Shown: one piece after another, positions 22,741-34,537 of the stretch
How positions within the stretch are numbered: the stretch's first letter is position 1
How the letters are laid out: every line of letters starts with the position of its first letter
NCBI RefSeq assembly: GCF_020080835.1
Contig: NC_058158.1
Location: forward strand, 20,422,430-20,486,429
Direction of reading: 5' to 3'
From: Cotesia glomerata
Lineage: Eukaryota > Arthropoda > Insecta > Hymenoptera > Braconidae
DNA length: 64,000 nt
Made by a program: the position numbers and the translations under genes
Notes under the pieces: generated by a model
What the model saw: the letters and a program-made list of their open reading frames with translations, nothing else
The model's database searches: none
What the model was told of the DNA's origin: nothing

Positions 22741-22862
22741 AAACTTTTGAACCTTATATATTTTCTGAATCAGGATCACGAGCTGAGTCGAAATATAGCG
22801 AAATTATTCGTAGGATCCACCACGAGGACAAATGCAATTGTTAAATTCCTATGAAATCTATT

Positions 22863-24299
22863 AATGTAAAGTGGAGCTTCAATTTTGAATTACCCGCTTA
22901 ATTGATCGCAGCGACATCTTAAAATTATATGTTTAATGAAAATGTATATATCTAATCCGCAAGCGCCACTCTCAGCCATCTTGTATAAGGCTTGCTTGTA
23001 AACAAACTCGCTGTCTCGCTGTACTGTGACAAATAATATAATTGAAATTGAAGGTATTTAAGTGATAAAATTTTCAAAAAAGAAGATTTCATATATTTAC
23101 AATTGGATAAATATCGGGGAGAGTTCCACGAAAAAGTCGCTGAGAGTGCATAATCGTCTATAAAAATGATAAGTATATGTTTTGATAGCTGCTACTGCAA
23201 GCTTGTTATTTATACATTTATTACAATTAAAAAATGTGAAAATTTATGTGTATAATATAGTGTTACCATCAGATAATAGCTGATATAATATTTTAATTTC
23301 TGTCCAGTAGGATTCTCCGCGTTTTTTTTTTACTGTTGGGTTGGTTGAGATTCTCGCCTTATAATTTAGTGAGGCCACGCGGTTGGAATCGGTATATTAT
23401 GGTCGGGTCTCGAAGCCAACCCTATCCGAACAATTGTAAAGAAACTACTCGACAGAAATATTTTTTATTTGCTGATTATTCGTATTGCACAATTAAATAA
23501 ATAACCAGATACTTTAAATAATTTTTTTTAATTCTTCATAGTCAGTCGAACAGCTGAATTACAGCTGGAGATCAGAGGTGCCGTGTACGTGAAATGATAC
23601 GGAATTATGTTGAATAAAAAATCAGGTATTTATTAACTTTTAACAGTATCATGTTTTATAGACAGAGTAATAATAAAATTTTATTTTAAAGGATTGAAAT
23701 GCACGGCCCAAAGGAAAAACAATGTATTGCGGACTACCAGAACTGGCTGTTCCAGTCATCAGCAACCGAATGAATCACGGAGGAACAATTTTTCTGGAAT
23801 TTGAGCTCTTAAGAAGATGTAGGATAGACACCATTTGCAAAAAATTCAAATTTTCTCGCGCGAAGTGCACCTACCCTCCGAAACCATTAATAAACTTTTT
23901 TACAAAGAATTTATCAAAAAACTTGGAAGGTACATCAACCTTGATAATTAATGTATGTTTGCCTTCTTTTACATTTTAATTTTAATTACTTATTACGTAG
24001 AATTCTAAGCTCGCGTGTTTTATGCTTGAAGGTTAGGATTGTGACTGAAATAACAACAAAAATTTAAAATTCTCAATTTTAATCTAGCTACAAGATGGCG
24101 CCACAAGTAAATTATATAGTTGAAACTATTGTCGTTAGATGGAAAAATATAGGCCAATTGAGAATAAAAACTATCTCAATTTTTTTTATTTGACACTCGT
24201 TAATAAATTCGAAAAAAATTATGCTAATCATTTACAAGTGGGTTCCACCATTCTAATTTTAATTTTTTTAAACAAAACTTCCATTTGATTTTATCGATA
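22863..24299. other. Low-repeat spacer with a possible terminal exon
   Basis: No recognised gene. One weak candidate: after TTTTATTTTAAAG at ~23691 the plus strand reads IEMHGPKEKQCIADYQNWLF then ends in TGA at 23779-23781, which could be a last exon. A different frame is open from 23722 to 23979. Neither matches a family I know. Confidence 0.25.
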
Positions 24300-24465
24300 T
24301 ATTTTTTTTAATACATAAAAAAATGAACAACTTAAAAAAAAAAGTTAATTTTTACAATTTTAAAAAATTTTCAAAAAAAATTATAAATTTTTTAGAAAAT
24401 TGTGATAATAAACTTTTTTTTTTATTGTTCGTTTTTTTATGTACTTTTCAAAAAAATATATATCA
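24300..24465. repeat. A/T-rich palindrome
   Basis: ACATAAAAAAATGAACAACTT at the left is the complement of the ~24420-24443 segment. Arms ~65 bp. Confidence 0.5.
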
Positions 24466-24624
24466 AAAACATCAAAAAAAGATAAAATAGAAATTTTATC
24501 CAAAAACAAGAGAACCAAAATTTTTTTCCAACTTATGAAAGCAAAGAGGATATCGAAATCTTTTTTTTTCCTGTTATGACATTTTTTATCATAAATGCGC
24601 TGTAAAAACAAGCAGAATAAAAAA

Positions 24625-25035
24625 AAATTAGGAAAACCCTGAAGGCTATCCCGGTAACTTCCCGCTAATTCCATACTTAAGTGCTTGAAATTGTACTTAT
24701 GACGTCTTTGAGCTCTTTGAGCTCAGAAGTCTGACAGAAGTTGAATAAAATACTATTCATAAAATTTTCAAACTGCAATTATTTTTGGATTGATAAACCG
24801 ATGTTTACGCAGTTCGCAACATTAGACGAAGTTTTTTAAATTCTATAATTTACTACTGAACATGAATTGATTAGATCGAAAATTTTAGAGAAATTAAAAT
24901 AAATTAACTTATTCCGAATTTTTTCAACAACGATATCTCATGAACCAATCAACCGATTTCCACGTACTTAGCGGTGATCGACGTGGTTTTTTGAGCTCTA
25001 AAAATTATCTTTCAAATTTTTTTTTTTTTTCAGAT
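24625..25035. repeat. (AC)n-core dispersed repeat, partial copy without the core
   Basis: Matches the left part of the 28.1-kb copy: TTAGGAAAACCCTGAAGGC, AACTTCCCGCTAATTCC, TTTGAGCTCTTTGAGCTC, and AACCAATCAACCGATTTCCA with GGTGATCGACGTGGTTTTTT. Ends near 25035 before reaching a CA tract. Confidence 0.6.
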
Positions 25036-25689
25036 TTCTCAAAATCTTTTGGCTTACATATAACAATACAACAATGTAAATATATTTATTTTTTTATTAT
25101 GTTCATTATTTCAAGATTTAATTAAGCGTACATTCCTAAGTTTGTTACAAGTAGTTGTAGCTGCTACAGTTCTATAAGAATACTATGCGAAATCACTATG
25201 CGAAGTCACCACAGTAATAAATTCCAGCTTCTAAATTTTGTAAAAAAAATTTTTTTTTCTATTTTGGTTCTAAAAACCAGTTTATATTATCAATTAACTC
25301 ATATCCAATTGATATCTATACCTATAAACAGGTGACAAATACCTCACGTATCAAACAAGGAAACTAGGATGTCTTACATAAACGTACGGCACGTTCTAGT
25401 CACCAAGTATTACCTTAAATTATTAAATAAAAGGTTGGTAAATAATTTAAAACAATTCTAAATCTCAGAGATGAAAAAAGTACACGACAAGTTATGGTGG
25501 TACTGAATTATCGGATTTTTATATTCATTCGGTTTAAGAGCATTGAAAATTCAAGTTTCCCTTGAAACCTCGAAAAATTATCAATGGGGTCTCACAGTAT
25601 AATTTAAAAATTTTTTTAACTATCCTAGTTAACTAAGCAAACTTAGTAAACTTAGAATCTCATTTTCTTATTTGCTCTAGAAGAAATAA

Positions 25690-25724
<35 letters not shown>

Positions 25725-25812
25725 TTAAAAAAAAAAACAGATTCACTTTCAATAATGAGTTATCGTAAAAAGCATGAGTAGTATCTAGAAAAACAATTGA
25801 TGTACCTACATA
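25036..25812. other. AT-rich spacer with a long poly-A tract
   Basis: A run of ~31 A lies at 25690-25720. No gene seen. Confidence 0.5.
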
Positions 25813-26360
25813 TGGGGTATTCCATGCCAAATCGACCACTTTTAAACTCGACCCCTTTAGATTTAGCGGAAACTTTATCATTCTTTTCTACTCTTTTCCA
25901 TTACTACTCCGCTTTTCCACTTTTCCACCACTACTTCTTTTCTACTCTTTTCTACTAATTTCGCAAAAAAGTGACTTTTTTATTTTCAACTAGCCATAAC
26001 TTTTTTAGACATTGACTTTTGGGTACCTTTTTTTTTTTTATTTTTGTTTTCTCAAAAAAAACTTCAGTCAATTTGACAACTATTCTCGCTCACCCCAGGC
26101 AAAACCGAATTTTTTTTATATTTTTTTTATTTAATTGAAAAAATAAAAAATTTTATTATTCCAGAAAATTTGACAATTTTTTTTTCAATTAAATAAAACA
26201 AATTTTTTTTTAAAATCGGCCTTGCCCAGGATGAGCGGGAATAGTTGTCAAATTGATTGGAGTTTTTTTTTTGAGAAAAAAAAAATAAAAAAAAAAAGGT
26301 ACCCAACGGCCAATGTCTAATAAAGTTATGGCTATTTGAAAATAAGAAACCCACTTTTTT
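25813..26360. repeat. Fold-back repeat with the GGTATTCCATG end motif
   Basis: Starts GGGTATTCCATGCCAAATCG, the same motif as in the hAT inverted repeats at 17206 and 21170. Positions 25965-26130 fold back on 26185-26360: TGACAACTATTCTCGCTCA against TGAGCGGGAATAGTTGTCA, and AGCCATAACTTTTTTAGACA against TGTCTAATAAAGTTATGGCT. Confidence 0.6.
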
Positions 26361-26786
26361 GGGAAATTCAAATTATTATATCACAATATTATATCACAAT
26401 AATTACATTATTATATCCCAAAAAAATTATAAAACCATGTTCAAGAGGAATTTTTCACATTCCTTGTTTGAATATCGCCGAACTAGCTAATCCTCGGGTA
26501 CAATAAAGTAAATTCAGATACTCAAAAAACCTTTTCAGATAGTCAGGACTGATTTACAAATCCAGTGGCGGTACATAGTTGGAATTTGCAAGCGTCTATC
26601 CATAAATTTATTTAGGTAAAATAATATGGCGTAAAAGCAGTTCATAGTCTATACTCCAATTTGTAAGACATAGCATGTACAAGAAACCTTGCTACTAGTG
26701 AATTTCAAAAGAAATTTATTTAGTACGACAAGACTGTTAATACACTACTCGCATCTAACACAATATAAATTTTTTATTTAATTTAA
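26361..26786. other. AT-rich spacer
   Basis: Nothing recognised. Confidence 0.4.
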
Positions 26787-26990
26787 TCACAAGTTATTAA
26801 ATAACTTGGCATGAATTTTTGGCTGGCTAGTTGAATATCGTCCACGAGCTGAGAAGTTTTTTATTATAGATCCGTAAACTTCATTGATAGTTTCCGACAT
26901 GATTTTAGTCCAATCGTTTCCAGTCTCTAGTTGAATATTAAGAAAAACACCGTGAGCCATGTAAAAACCAGACTTTGGTGGTAATTCAAT
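26787..26990 (-). CDS. Orphan terminal exon, unknown family
   Basis: A 68-codon open stretch on the minus strand starts directly after a clean acceptor (AATTACAATTTTAG) and ends in TGA at 26787-26789. It begins IELPPKSGFYMAHGVFLNIQ, continues with a W-containing helix (DWTKIMSETINEVYG) and ends QPKIHAKLFNNL. Amino-acid use looks natural, unlike the A/T-run shadows nearby. Upstream at 27062-27097 a GT-AG bounded piece exists but all its frames contain stops, so the rest of the gene is not visible. Could be the end of a host or transposon gene. A BEN-like end was considered but is unsupported. Confidence 0.35.
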   Translation of the reverse strand: MELPPKSGFYMAHGVFLNIQLETGNDWTKIMSETINEVYGSIIKNFSARGRYSTSQPKIHAKLFNNL

Positions 26991-28123
26991 CTAAAATTGT
27001 AATTTAATTATGAATAGTTTTGTATATTTTACGTTTTATAATTAGCAAAACAAACGTTTACCTTGTCTATTCCATTTTTTCAATCATCCTGTGGAATCTA
27101 TAATGTAATGAAATAAATATGTTGATTAATACTCTAAAAGATCAGTAATTGTGTTTGAGAAATAATTTTAATGACAGATATTAAAAAAACAACATGAACT
27201 TAAATGTTAAAATAACTGAAGTTTTTAGAATAATTGATAATGACAAGAAGCTGAGCAAGAAATTTGTGCACTGTTAGTCGTTAGAATTTTTACTCAATCC
27301 GCAAAGTTATAATTAGTAACACAACTGTAAATTTTCTCAGTACAGACAGAATCAAGTAAACGAATAAAAAATATTATAATATCTGAGGGCAAATAAAAGT
27401 TTTTTGCATGCCTCACAGCGCGAAGCGCGTGAGGTTGTGCTCTATACTCGACTCGTCAAGGTCAAGCAATTTTGTGATCTTCAAATGCCTCTATCACAAC
27501 CATATTACACTTATACAATGATATAAGTAGATGTACACCGAAAAAACACTTAAATTAAACCATCTTTTACTTTCTAAAATCATAACATGCTGCTATTTTG
27601 GAAAAAAAAACGTTTTAAAAAAAATTTTACGTGGACGTCCGGATGTCACCCCATTTTTGATGTACCAACGATTACTCCCGAACAAATTGATATTTCAAGA
27701 CCGGATCTTTTTTATTAGTTTAAGAATGCGATGAACTGAGTCCGTATTTCATATCAGCCTAGGTTACGTATTTAATTTTTTTTTTTTCAATTGAATTTTC
27801 ATTAAAATTTACCACGGTACAACCGTACAAAGACAAACTAGATTTTTTTATACTGTATGCGCATATGACAAGAAAAAAGGGCGCCGATATTTAAAAAAAA
27901 AATAAAAAATACTCTGTAAGAAATTACTTAATTATAATTTTTTTTTTTTTTTTTAATCACTTACACAATTAATTTCGTTTTTAAAAAATGAATTAGCGTT
28001 ATGAGGCGTGCACTTTTGTATTTTCCAATCTTTTTTATAGATTTTTTCAAGTCCCTATACAGTTAATACCATTGATTAATTTTAGAAGATATCCTTTTGT
28101 ATACTTATCTCCTTTATTTAAAA
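26991..28123. other. Spacer, no gene recognised
   Basis: AT-rich with short open frames only. 27400-27440 has a small palindrome (CACAGCGCGAAGCGCGTGAG). Confidence 0.35.
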
Positions 28124-29147
28124 AAAAAATTAGGAAAACGGTTGACCCTAAAGGCCATCCCTGCAACTTCCCGCTAATTCCGTTAATACCTGGCCGCTTT
28201 TTTGAGCTCTTCGAGCTCAAAAGTACAATCTGTGTTTTTTTAAGCTCTCCGAGCTCAAAAAGATACCTTTTCTATGCTTTTGAGCTCTTTGAGCTCAAAA
28301 GTCTGATAGAAGTTTCATGGAACACTATTTTTTGAATGTTCATACCGCAATAACTTTTGAATGAATGAACCAATTTTTACGCGGTTGGCGGCATTCTACG
28401 TAGTTTTTTAAGCCTTATAAATAATTTCTAAGTTTCAATTGGTCAAACTAGAAATTTCGGAGTAACTCCGAAAAAACACTTTTTTCGGTTTTCTTTCGTT
28501 CACGATATCTCTCGAACGAATCAACCGATTTTGACCAGCTTGGTGGCAATCGACGTGGTTTTATGATGTTAAGAGCTGATGAGTTTTTGGAATCGATCGG
28601 TAGAGCTGTTTGAAAGTTATTCCAAAAAATGTCGGTTATGTTGAAAAAATCCTTATTTCCAAATATTTCGTCGAGGATATCTCTCGAACTAATCAACCGA
28701 TTTTCACGTTTTCGGCGGCAATCGACGCGGTTTTTTAACCTCTGAAATTATTCTATATCATTAGAAACGATCCGAGAAGAAATGACGAAGTTATGTGAAA
28801 AAAACAGTTTTTTCGGTTTTTTTCGGTTTTATTTCGTTCACGATATCTCTCGAACGAATCAATCGATTTTGACCGGATTAGCGCCGATCGGCGTGGTTTT
28901 TTGACGTTAAGAGCTGATTAGTTTTTGAAATTGATCGATCGAGCCGTTTAAAAGATATTCCAAAAAAACCACTTTCAAAAATGATTTTTTTCTAATTTTT
29001 TTTGAGATTTTTCAAAATTTCTCAAAATCTATCGGTCCGAATCGGTTCAAATTCTTAGGAAATCTAAGTTTAGCGAAGCCCTTTCGAATGGCACCAACCG
29101 CGATGAAATCGGTTCAACCGTTCAAAAGTTATAAGTGATTCACATAC

Positions 29148-29225
<78 letters not shown>

Positions 29226-29375
29226 CCATACAGACATAGTGACAACCTCGCGGGGATAGTCAGGGAAGATTCCTGTGACCTTCAAACGTCGAGATCTGAT
29301 GAAAACTCGATTTTTTCAAAACAGGGTGAAAACAATAACTTCCCGATTTTTGAAAATCTGAGATTTTTAGCGGGA
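28124..29375. repeat. (AC)n-core dispersed repeat, longest copy
   Basis: Left end TTAGGAAAACGGTTGACCCT, then repeated modules with ACGATATCTCTCGAACGAAT, ATCAACCGATTTTGACC and GACGTGGTTTTTTGA at about 28500, 28670 and 28840. Then GAAATCGGTTCAACCGTTCA, an (AC)n tract (29149-29222), and AGTGACAACCTCGCGGGG to GGGTGAAAACAATAACTTCC. Other copies are at 38930 and 43110 (inverted) and partially at 10300 and 24625. The extra length here comes from tandem duplication of the internal module. No coding capacity. Confidence 0.75.
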
Positions 29376-30224
29376 CGTTAAAAATATTGAAAATTTTTAA
29401 AGATAGATCTTAATCATAAATACAGTTTTTTTCCATCGTTGCTTGTAGTCTAGTCGAGAAGTTGATTTCCTGTGAAAAATAGTTTTGTCTCTCAAAAATA
29501 TGGTTGATGGCTTAAACGATCCGGAATGGCATTTAGATAAGGACTATTTTGGATTTTTTCTAGAAAAAAAAATGACAATTGTTATTAACAAAAATCCGTT
29601 AAAAAAATTAGTCATCCAGCTTTTTGGCAAAAACTCAAAGAGTATAAGTTATAGCTCAAATATTAAAAAAGTTTCTAAAAGAGCAGGAAATTTCAGCAAA
29701 TTCCTCTATTCTCGGAATTGTAGCTCTATTATTTATAATTTAAATTTAGCGTTTAAAATCGGCTTCCGCGCGGCAGTTTTGGAATGCGCGCGCCGCCACT
29801 GTAGTAAGCATAGTTTTCAAATAATTTTTTTATTCAATTAAATATGAATTAAATAATTTTTTAAAATTCTGGTGTCATTTAAACATTTTAAACAATATGA
29901 TTCCGCCATATTTACAATTGTAACACAATTTTTCAAAAAGTTATTCAATTAAAAAGTTATTTAAAAAGTTAACAATTGTTAATTAACAATTTTTTTACGA
30001 GTTTGTGTTGTCATAAAAGGCAGTATAAAAGTTTAAATAATTAATCTATAAATTTTTTGTTTTTTGGAGCCCTTTTTATGAACATACTCAACAAGATGGC
30101 GTAATAAAAGTTTATATAATATATTTATTTCATTAATTATTAATTTTTGGAGTAACAAAAATATTAAAAATTTAAATAATGCATGTTAAATAATTTTGTT
30201 TTTTTATTTTAAGTTAGAATAGAA
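29376..30224. other. Spacer with one unassigned open frame
   Basis: An open frame at 29485-29841 (118 codons, MVDGLNDPEWHLDKDYFGFF near its start) has no motif I recognise and no splice context, and is probably chance or a decayed fragment. The rest is AT-rich. Confidence 0.3.
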
Positions 30225-30313
30225 TTTGGGGGGGAGGGAATATTGTAGCCGACATTGAGCCAAGCACTCAGTCCTATTGGACCATTGTACTCAGCCCTTC
30301 TAGGTTGGTTACG

Positions 30314-31215
30314 TTATATATCTTGGAGATTGGCCAGGCCTGTCTGCTTCAAGAAGTGAAGCAACTGTCCCACGCCAATCTCCTGTATATCAATAGACTC
30401 TCCATCGCAGAATCCTAGTATGTCCTTTCGGGCTGTTGCCAGTTTTCTGCAATGGAGGATTAGATGTAGAGGAGTTTCCTCCTCCGATAGGCATCTGGGG
30501 CACATCGAGTGATCTGAGATGCCTAGGCGTCTCAGATGCCTGCCGGTTAGCCAGTGTCCTGTGATATACCCGACAGTTAGCCTTAGCAGCTTCTTGTCGA
30601 GCCCTATCAAGGACAAGCCTAATGTCTTGGAGGGTCCTTTAAAAAGTGCCCTCGTATGCATCATGCCTTTTGCCTCTGCCCACACTTCCTGAAACTTGTC
30701 GTTAGTCCATAGGGAAGCGTGTTGCTTTATGAGACTAAAAGGCACCGCTATGCTGATTACTGGTTCAGGGTCTCTTTTACGAGCTCCCGCTTTCGCCAGC
30801 TCATTTGCTTTGTCATTTCCTGCGTTCCCGCTATGGCCCGGTACCCACAGTAGTTTGACTTTGTTATACTCTGCTAATTCATTTAGGGAGTCTATGCATT
30901 TTCGCACTAGTCTCGAGGACACTTCAGTTTGTTCTAGTGCCCTGAGCGCAGCGCAACTATCGCTGCAGATGTATACGTGCTTGTTCCTGTGGTTGAGCTT
31001 AGAAATGTGCTCTACACAGGCCCAGATCGCGTATACCTCTGTCTGGAAAACCGAAGCAGTGTCCCCTAGCCGCAGAGAGATTTCTGTTTTCGGTCCACTG
31101 CTATAAATTCCAGCTCCTGCCCCTTTGTCCGTTTTGAGCCGTCCGTATACCAGACTAGCCCTATGGGGGACAGGATGCTCTTGTTTTCCTCGTCCCATTC
31201 CTGCCTACTTGGGAT
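30314..31215 (-). pseudogene. LINE RNase H and zinc-knuckle segment
   Basis: The ancestral frame enters through EWDEENKSILSPIGLVWYTD-GS at ~31205-31135, with the first catalytic Asp. It then shifts by one base near 31132 into the frame open to 30314. Remaining RNase H residues are QTEVYAIWACVEH (Glu), YICSDSCAALRAL (Asp) and WVPGHSGNAGNDKANELAKA (His/Asp). A C-terminal CPRCLSEEETPLHLILHC knuckle follows. RNase H would remove the RNA strand during second-strand synthesis. Translation from the first ATG in this frame does not reflect the real N-terminus. Confidence 0.8.
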
Positions 31216-31222
31216 AAGGACC

Positions 31223-33081
31223 TTATATTGACGTCTGAAGTGGTAGCTTCGAGGGGCTCATGTCTCCTCCTTGGGTTAGGAATCTGTCGAGTCCCCTGTC
31301 CCTTAGGATGGCTGCATGTCCCGTTCTAGCCCTTGTCCAGTGTCCGTTAAAGAGCAATCTCATTGCTGTTTTCATAGCAAGAGCTTCTGCAGTGATATGC
31401 GGGGGCTCCAGGTTCAGGAGCGCCCCCATTGCTAAGGTAGCTGTGGTTCTTAGAGCCCCAGTTATCCCTAGCAACGACAGTCGGTAGACTTTTAGGAATG
31501 CCTTGATGTTGATGTTCTTCTTAAGCGAAGGCCACCATACAACAGAGGCAAAGGTGAGCTGTGGAACCAAGATCGCCGTGTAAATCCACTTGATCAGTCT
31601 TGGTTTCAGGCCCCATGTTATGCCAAATATTCTTCTGCATGCCCAGAAAGTGGCAGTTGCTTTTTGGGTCTGCTTCTCGATATGGCTTCTCCATGTGAGC
31701 TTACTGTCTAGAGTTACGCCTAAATAGCGTACCTCCTTTGAGAATTTAAGCTCCATGCCAAAGATAGAGAGAGCCGTAATTTTCAGCTTCCTTCTTTTGG
31801 TGAAGAGTACCATCTCTGTTTTGTTGGGGTTAACCCTTAGAGATTTTCCTATGCACCATTTCTGTATGAGATCTAGAGCACGTTGTGTTCTCCATCTCAT
31901 CTCCGTCGGGCTTGAGCCTTTAATCATCAGTGCGACGTCATCGGCGTAGCCTACAGCATATACTCCTAGGTTTTCTAGTGCCACTAGGAGCTCATTGATG
32001 ACCAGGATCCACATGAGAGGGAGGTAACCCCACCTTGTGGGCAGCCCCTTCTCACACGGGCCCGGACTCTAGTGTCACTGAGTCCGGCAGTCACTATTCT
32101 TGTGCGAAGCATAAAATGAGCCCAACCGGTGATAGATTTCTCTACCCCGAAGAGCTCTGTAGCCTCGCATATTGATTCGAAGGGGGTATTGTCAAACGCC
32201 CCTTCTATATCTATAAACACTCCCAGGACCGATTCCTTCCCTCGAAAGGCCCTTTCAATGTAGGTAACCACATCATGTAGGGCCGTTTCGACCGATCTGC
32301 CTGCCTGGTATGCGTGCTGTGTATAATGCACCCGCGTGTCGTTTAGTGCATTATCTCTCATGTGCCTATCCACCAGTCTTTCCAATGTCTTGAGGAGAAA
32401 CGATGTTAGGCTAATAGGTCTGAAGGACTTGGCCAGGTCATAGCTGCTTTTGCCATGTTTTGGTATAAAGACAACCCTGACCTCACGCCAAGCCTTCGGT
32501 ATGTAGCTTAGGGCCAGGCAGGCCCTAAAAAGTCTAGTTAGGTGTTTGATGAGGATTTCTCTTCCCTCCTGCAGAAGAGCCGGGAAGATCCCATCCACCC
32601 CTGGGCTCTTGAACCTTTCAAAGTTTCCAATTGCCCACCTTATTCTATCAGGTGTTATCACTCTGACGGCTGTGCTCCAGTCTCCTCGTTTCGTGACTGC
32701 TTTTATTATCGCATTCTCTGAGGCTTCTTCCTGTTCCAGTTCCATGAGTTCCGAGCCAGGAAAATGAACCTCGCAGAGGTGCGCTAATGTTTCCTCGTTG
32801 TTTTCAGTCACTCTACCATCTTGTAGGGTGAGGACACCGAGTTTTGTTTTAGGTCCTGAAGTAAAGATTCTGCGTAGGCGGGCCACCAGTGGTAAGTCCT
32901 CCAGCTCTCCGCAGAATCTCCTCCAGGCGTCTAGTTTTGAGACCTTGATATGTTTTTTATACAGTTTTTGGGCAGCTTTATAGTCTGCCCAGTCTTGGTC
33001 CGTTTTTGTCTTGATGGACTTATTCAGCAACTTTCTGGACAGGGTGCGAAGCTTATTCAGCTTTGCATTCCACCATGTCAC
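31223..33081 (-). pseudogene. LINE reverse transcriptase
   Basis: Two overlapping frames. 33081-31984 carries the finger and palm motifs SFRPISLTSFLLKTLERLVD, HAYQAGRSVETALHDVV, GVFIDIEGAFDNTPFE (first catalytic Asp) and RRGCPQGG. A one-base change at ~32025 moves the reading into 32014-31223, with LVINELL, VGYADDVALMI (catalytic YADD), LRVNPNKTEMVLFTKRRK and VRYLGVTLDSKLTWRSHIEK. Both catalytic motifs are intact and only the frameshift separates them. It ends just before the RNase H segment. Confidence 0.85.
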
Positions 33082-33109
33082 CGTTTGTTGCTTTTCTAAC
33101 TTTTAGTGG

Positions 33110-34094
33110 GCAGGCAATCTCATAGGACTGAACAATGGCTTGTTGCAAGTGTTCGGCCACTTGCTCAATCCTTGGCACGTTCCTCAGTCCTCTTACAGGT
33201 CTTCCCAATCTGTTTCTTAGCTCTTTTTATATTTGAGCCAGTCCGCTCATTTGGGGTTCCTATAAGTGTCCTGAGTTCCGTTGCTATTGTTGCCTCTCCC
33301 TCAAAAGTTTATCTGTCTGTGGCCAGGAAGAGGATTCTCTTTGCTGACTTCCCAGCCTCTGATTTCCTGTGCTATCCTTCGAGAGCCCAGTGTTATATCG
33401 ATCACTTCTTGCCTTCGAGAAGTGACAAAGGTAGGTTTGGATCCTTCATTCAGGATTTCCAAGCCTGTGGTTGAAGGTACTCCAGCAATGCTGAGCCTCT
33501 TCTATTAATGTCTGAGCTGCCCCACACTATGTGATGTGCGTTTGCGTCACACCCCACAATGAGTGGCAGATCATTGACTTTGCAGTGCTCCACCAGTCTA
33601 ATGACCTCCTCAGTGGGCACTGTCGTATCTTCATAGGGGAGATAGGCAGATCCTATTATGATATCCGCCTTAGTTTCTCCTATGGGAATTTTTATTGAGG
33701 CAACAGCCAGGTCTCTGGTGCAGAACTGGTGCAACTTGAGCGCTGTATGCTTCCTGTTTATGAAGATACAGGCCCTAGGCCCCTGCTCTGATTCACCATA
33801 GACCAGACTGCCACCTTTCAGTTCTATCCCTAATACTTGCCCTTTGTACGTCCAGGGTTCTTGTATCAGGGATACATCTGTGTGCCTCACTGCTAGGTCT
33901 CTGCTAAGTAAAGCAGATGCCGCTTTGCAGTGCTGTAAGTTAATTTGCGAAAACGTCGTCTGCCCTGCAGCTGTAGTTGCTGCATTGCTGACGGTCTTCG
34001 CGAATTTGCGGGAAGAAGGGAGGTGGGAATGTGGGGGAAGGTTGGAGTTAAGGTGTGTCAAGGGGGATGGGGACATTTTCATGCCCATCTTCAT
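33110..34094 (-). pseudogene. LINE AP-like endonuclease
   Basis: 33450-34094 is open and reads FSQINLQHCKAASALL, TDVSLIQEPW (catalytic Glu), ASIKIPIGETKADIIIGSAY and LPLIVGCDANAHHIVWGSSD (D-x-N). A frameshift near 33450 leads to LEILNEGSKPTFVTSR, EVIDITLGSRRIAQEI and the end motif ENPLPGHRQI (final His). Stops follow towards 33110, where the RT begins. This domain nicks target DNA to prime reverse transcription. The residues are kept but the frame is broken. Confidence 0.8.
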
Positions 34095-34537
34095 CTCTCT
34101 TGCCTTGGGTGTTTGGTTCCTTCAATGTGCCGGACCCTTTCTCCCATTTGGCTAGGGCCTGAGCAAGGGTAGATTGCTTACCCAGCTTAAGCCCTTTGGC
34201 CCCTTCTTTAGCTAGCGTCTCCGCTTTAGTGGGCCTTCCTCTGGAGCTGGAACGTCCCTCGGGGATCGTTCCATCTTCTTCGGAGGCACTCCTAATTAGG
34301 AGACGCGCAGGCTTCAGAAGGGACCCTATGTCCTACATCGTCGTTAGGGAAGAAGGACCCGGTTTCGTCGCTTGTGCCTCTCCACGGGAGGCCTCTCGGC
34401 TCTCCAGCGGGGTGGCAGCGACCGAAGTCCCTCGTCCCTCTGGAGGGATCGAGCCGCCCTTGGCATCCGAAGCCTTGGCCGGCTCGACCTCTCCCGTCGA
34501 CAGTCCTCCCTTGGGAGGCTCGGTTTTGGGTGTGGGC

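Larger units (their letters stand above)
21690..22862. repeat. AGTAGATTTCA-ended dispersed repeat, copy 1
   Basis: Begins AAGTAGATTTCAGT and ends ATGAAATCTATTAA, an inverted terminal motif. Shares with 51895-55867 the internal strings ACAAGCCGCGTTATAT, an (AT)n tract, AAACTTTTGAACC and GAGCTGAGTCGAAATATAGC. A TA-flanked MITE (21940-22564) is inserted in it. Upstream, GGCCATTCGACGGCCGAAG at 21666 is a motif also seen at 51889 and at the end of the OTU-like gene near 41550. Confidence 0.6.

Noticed and set aside
27062..27097. Upstream exon for the 26.8-kb terminal exon
   Set aside because: Bounded by AG and GT, but every frame holds a stop.
29485..29841. 118-codon open frame as a gene
   Set aside because: No motif, no splice context and locally low complexity. 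Mentioned only as an unassigned open frame.
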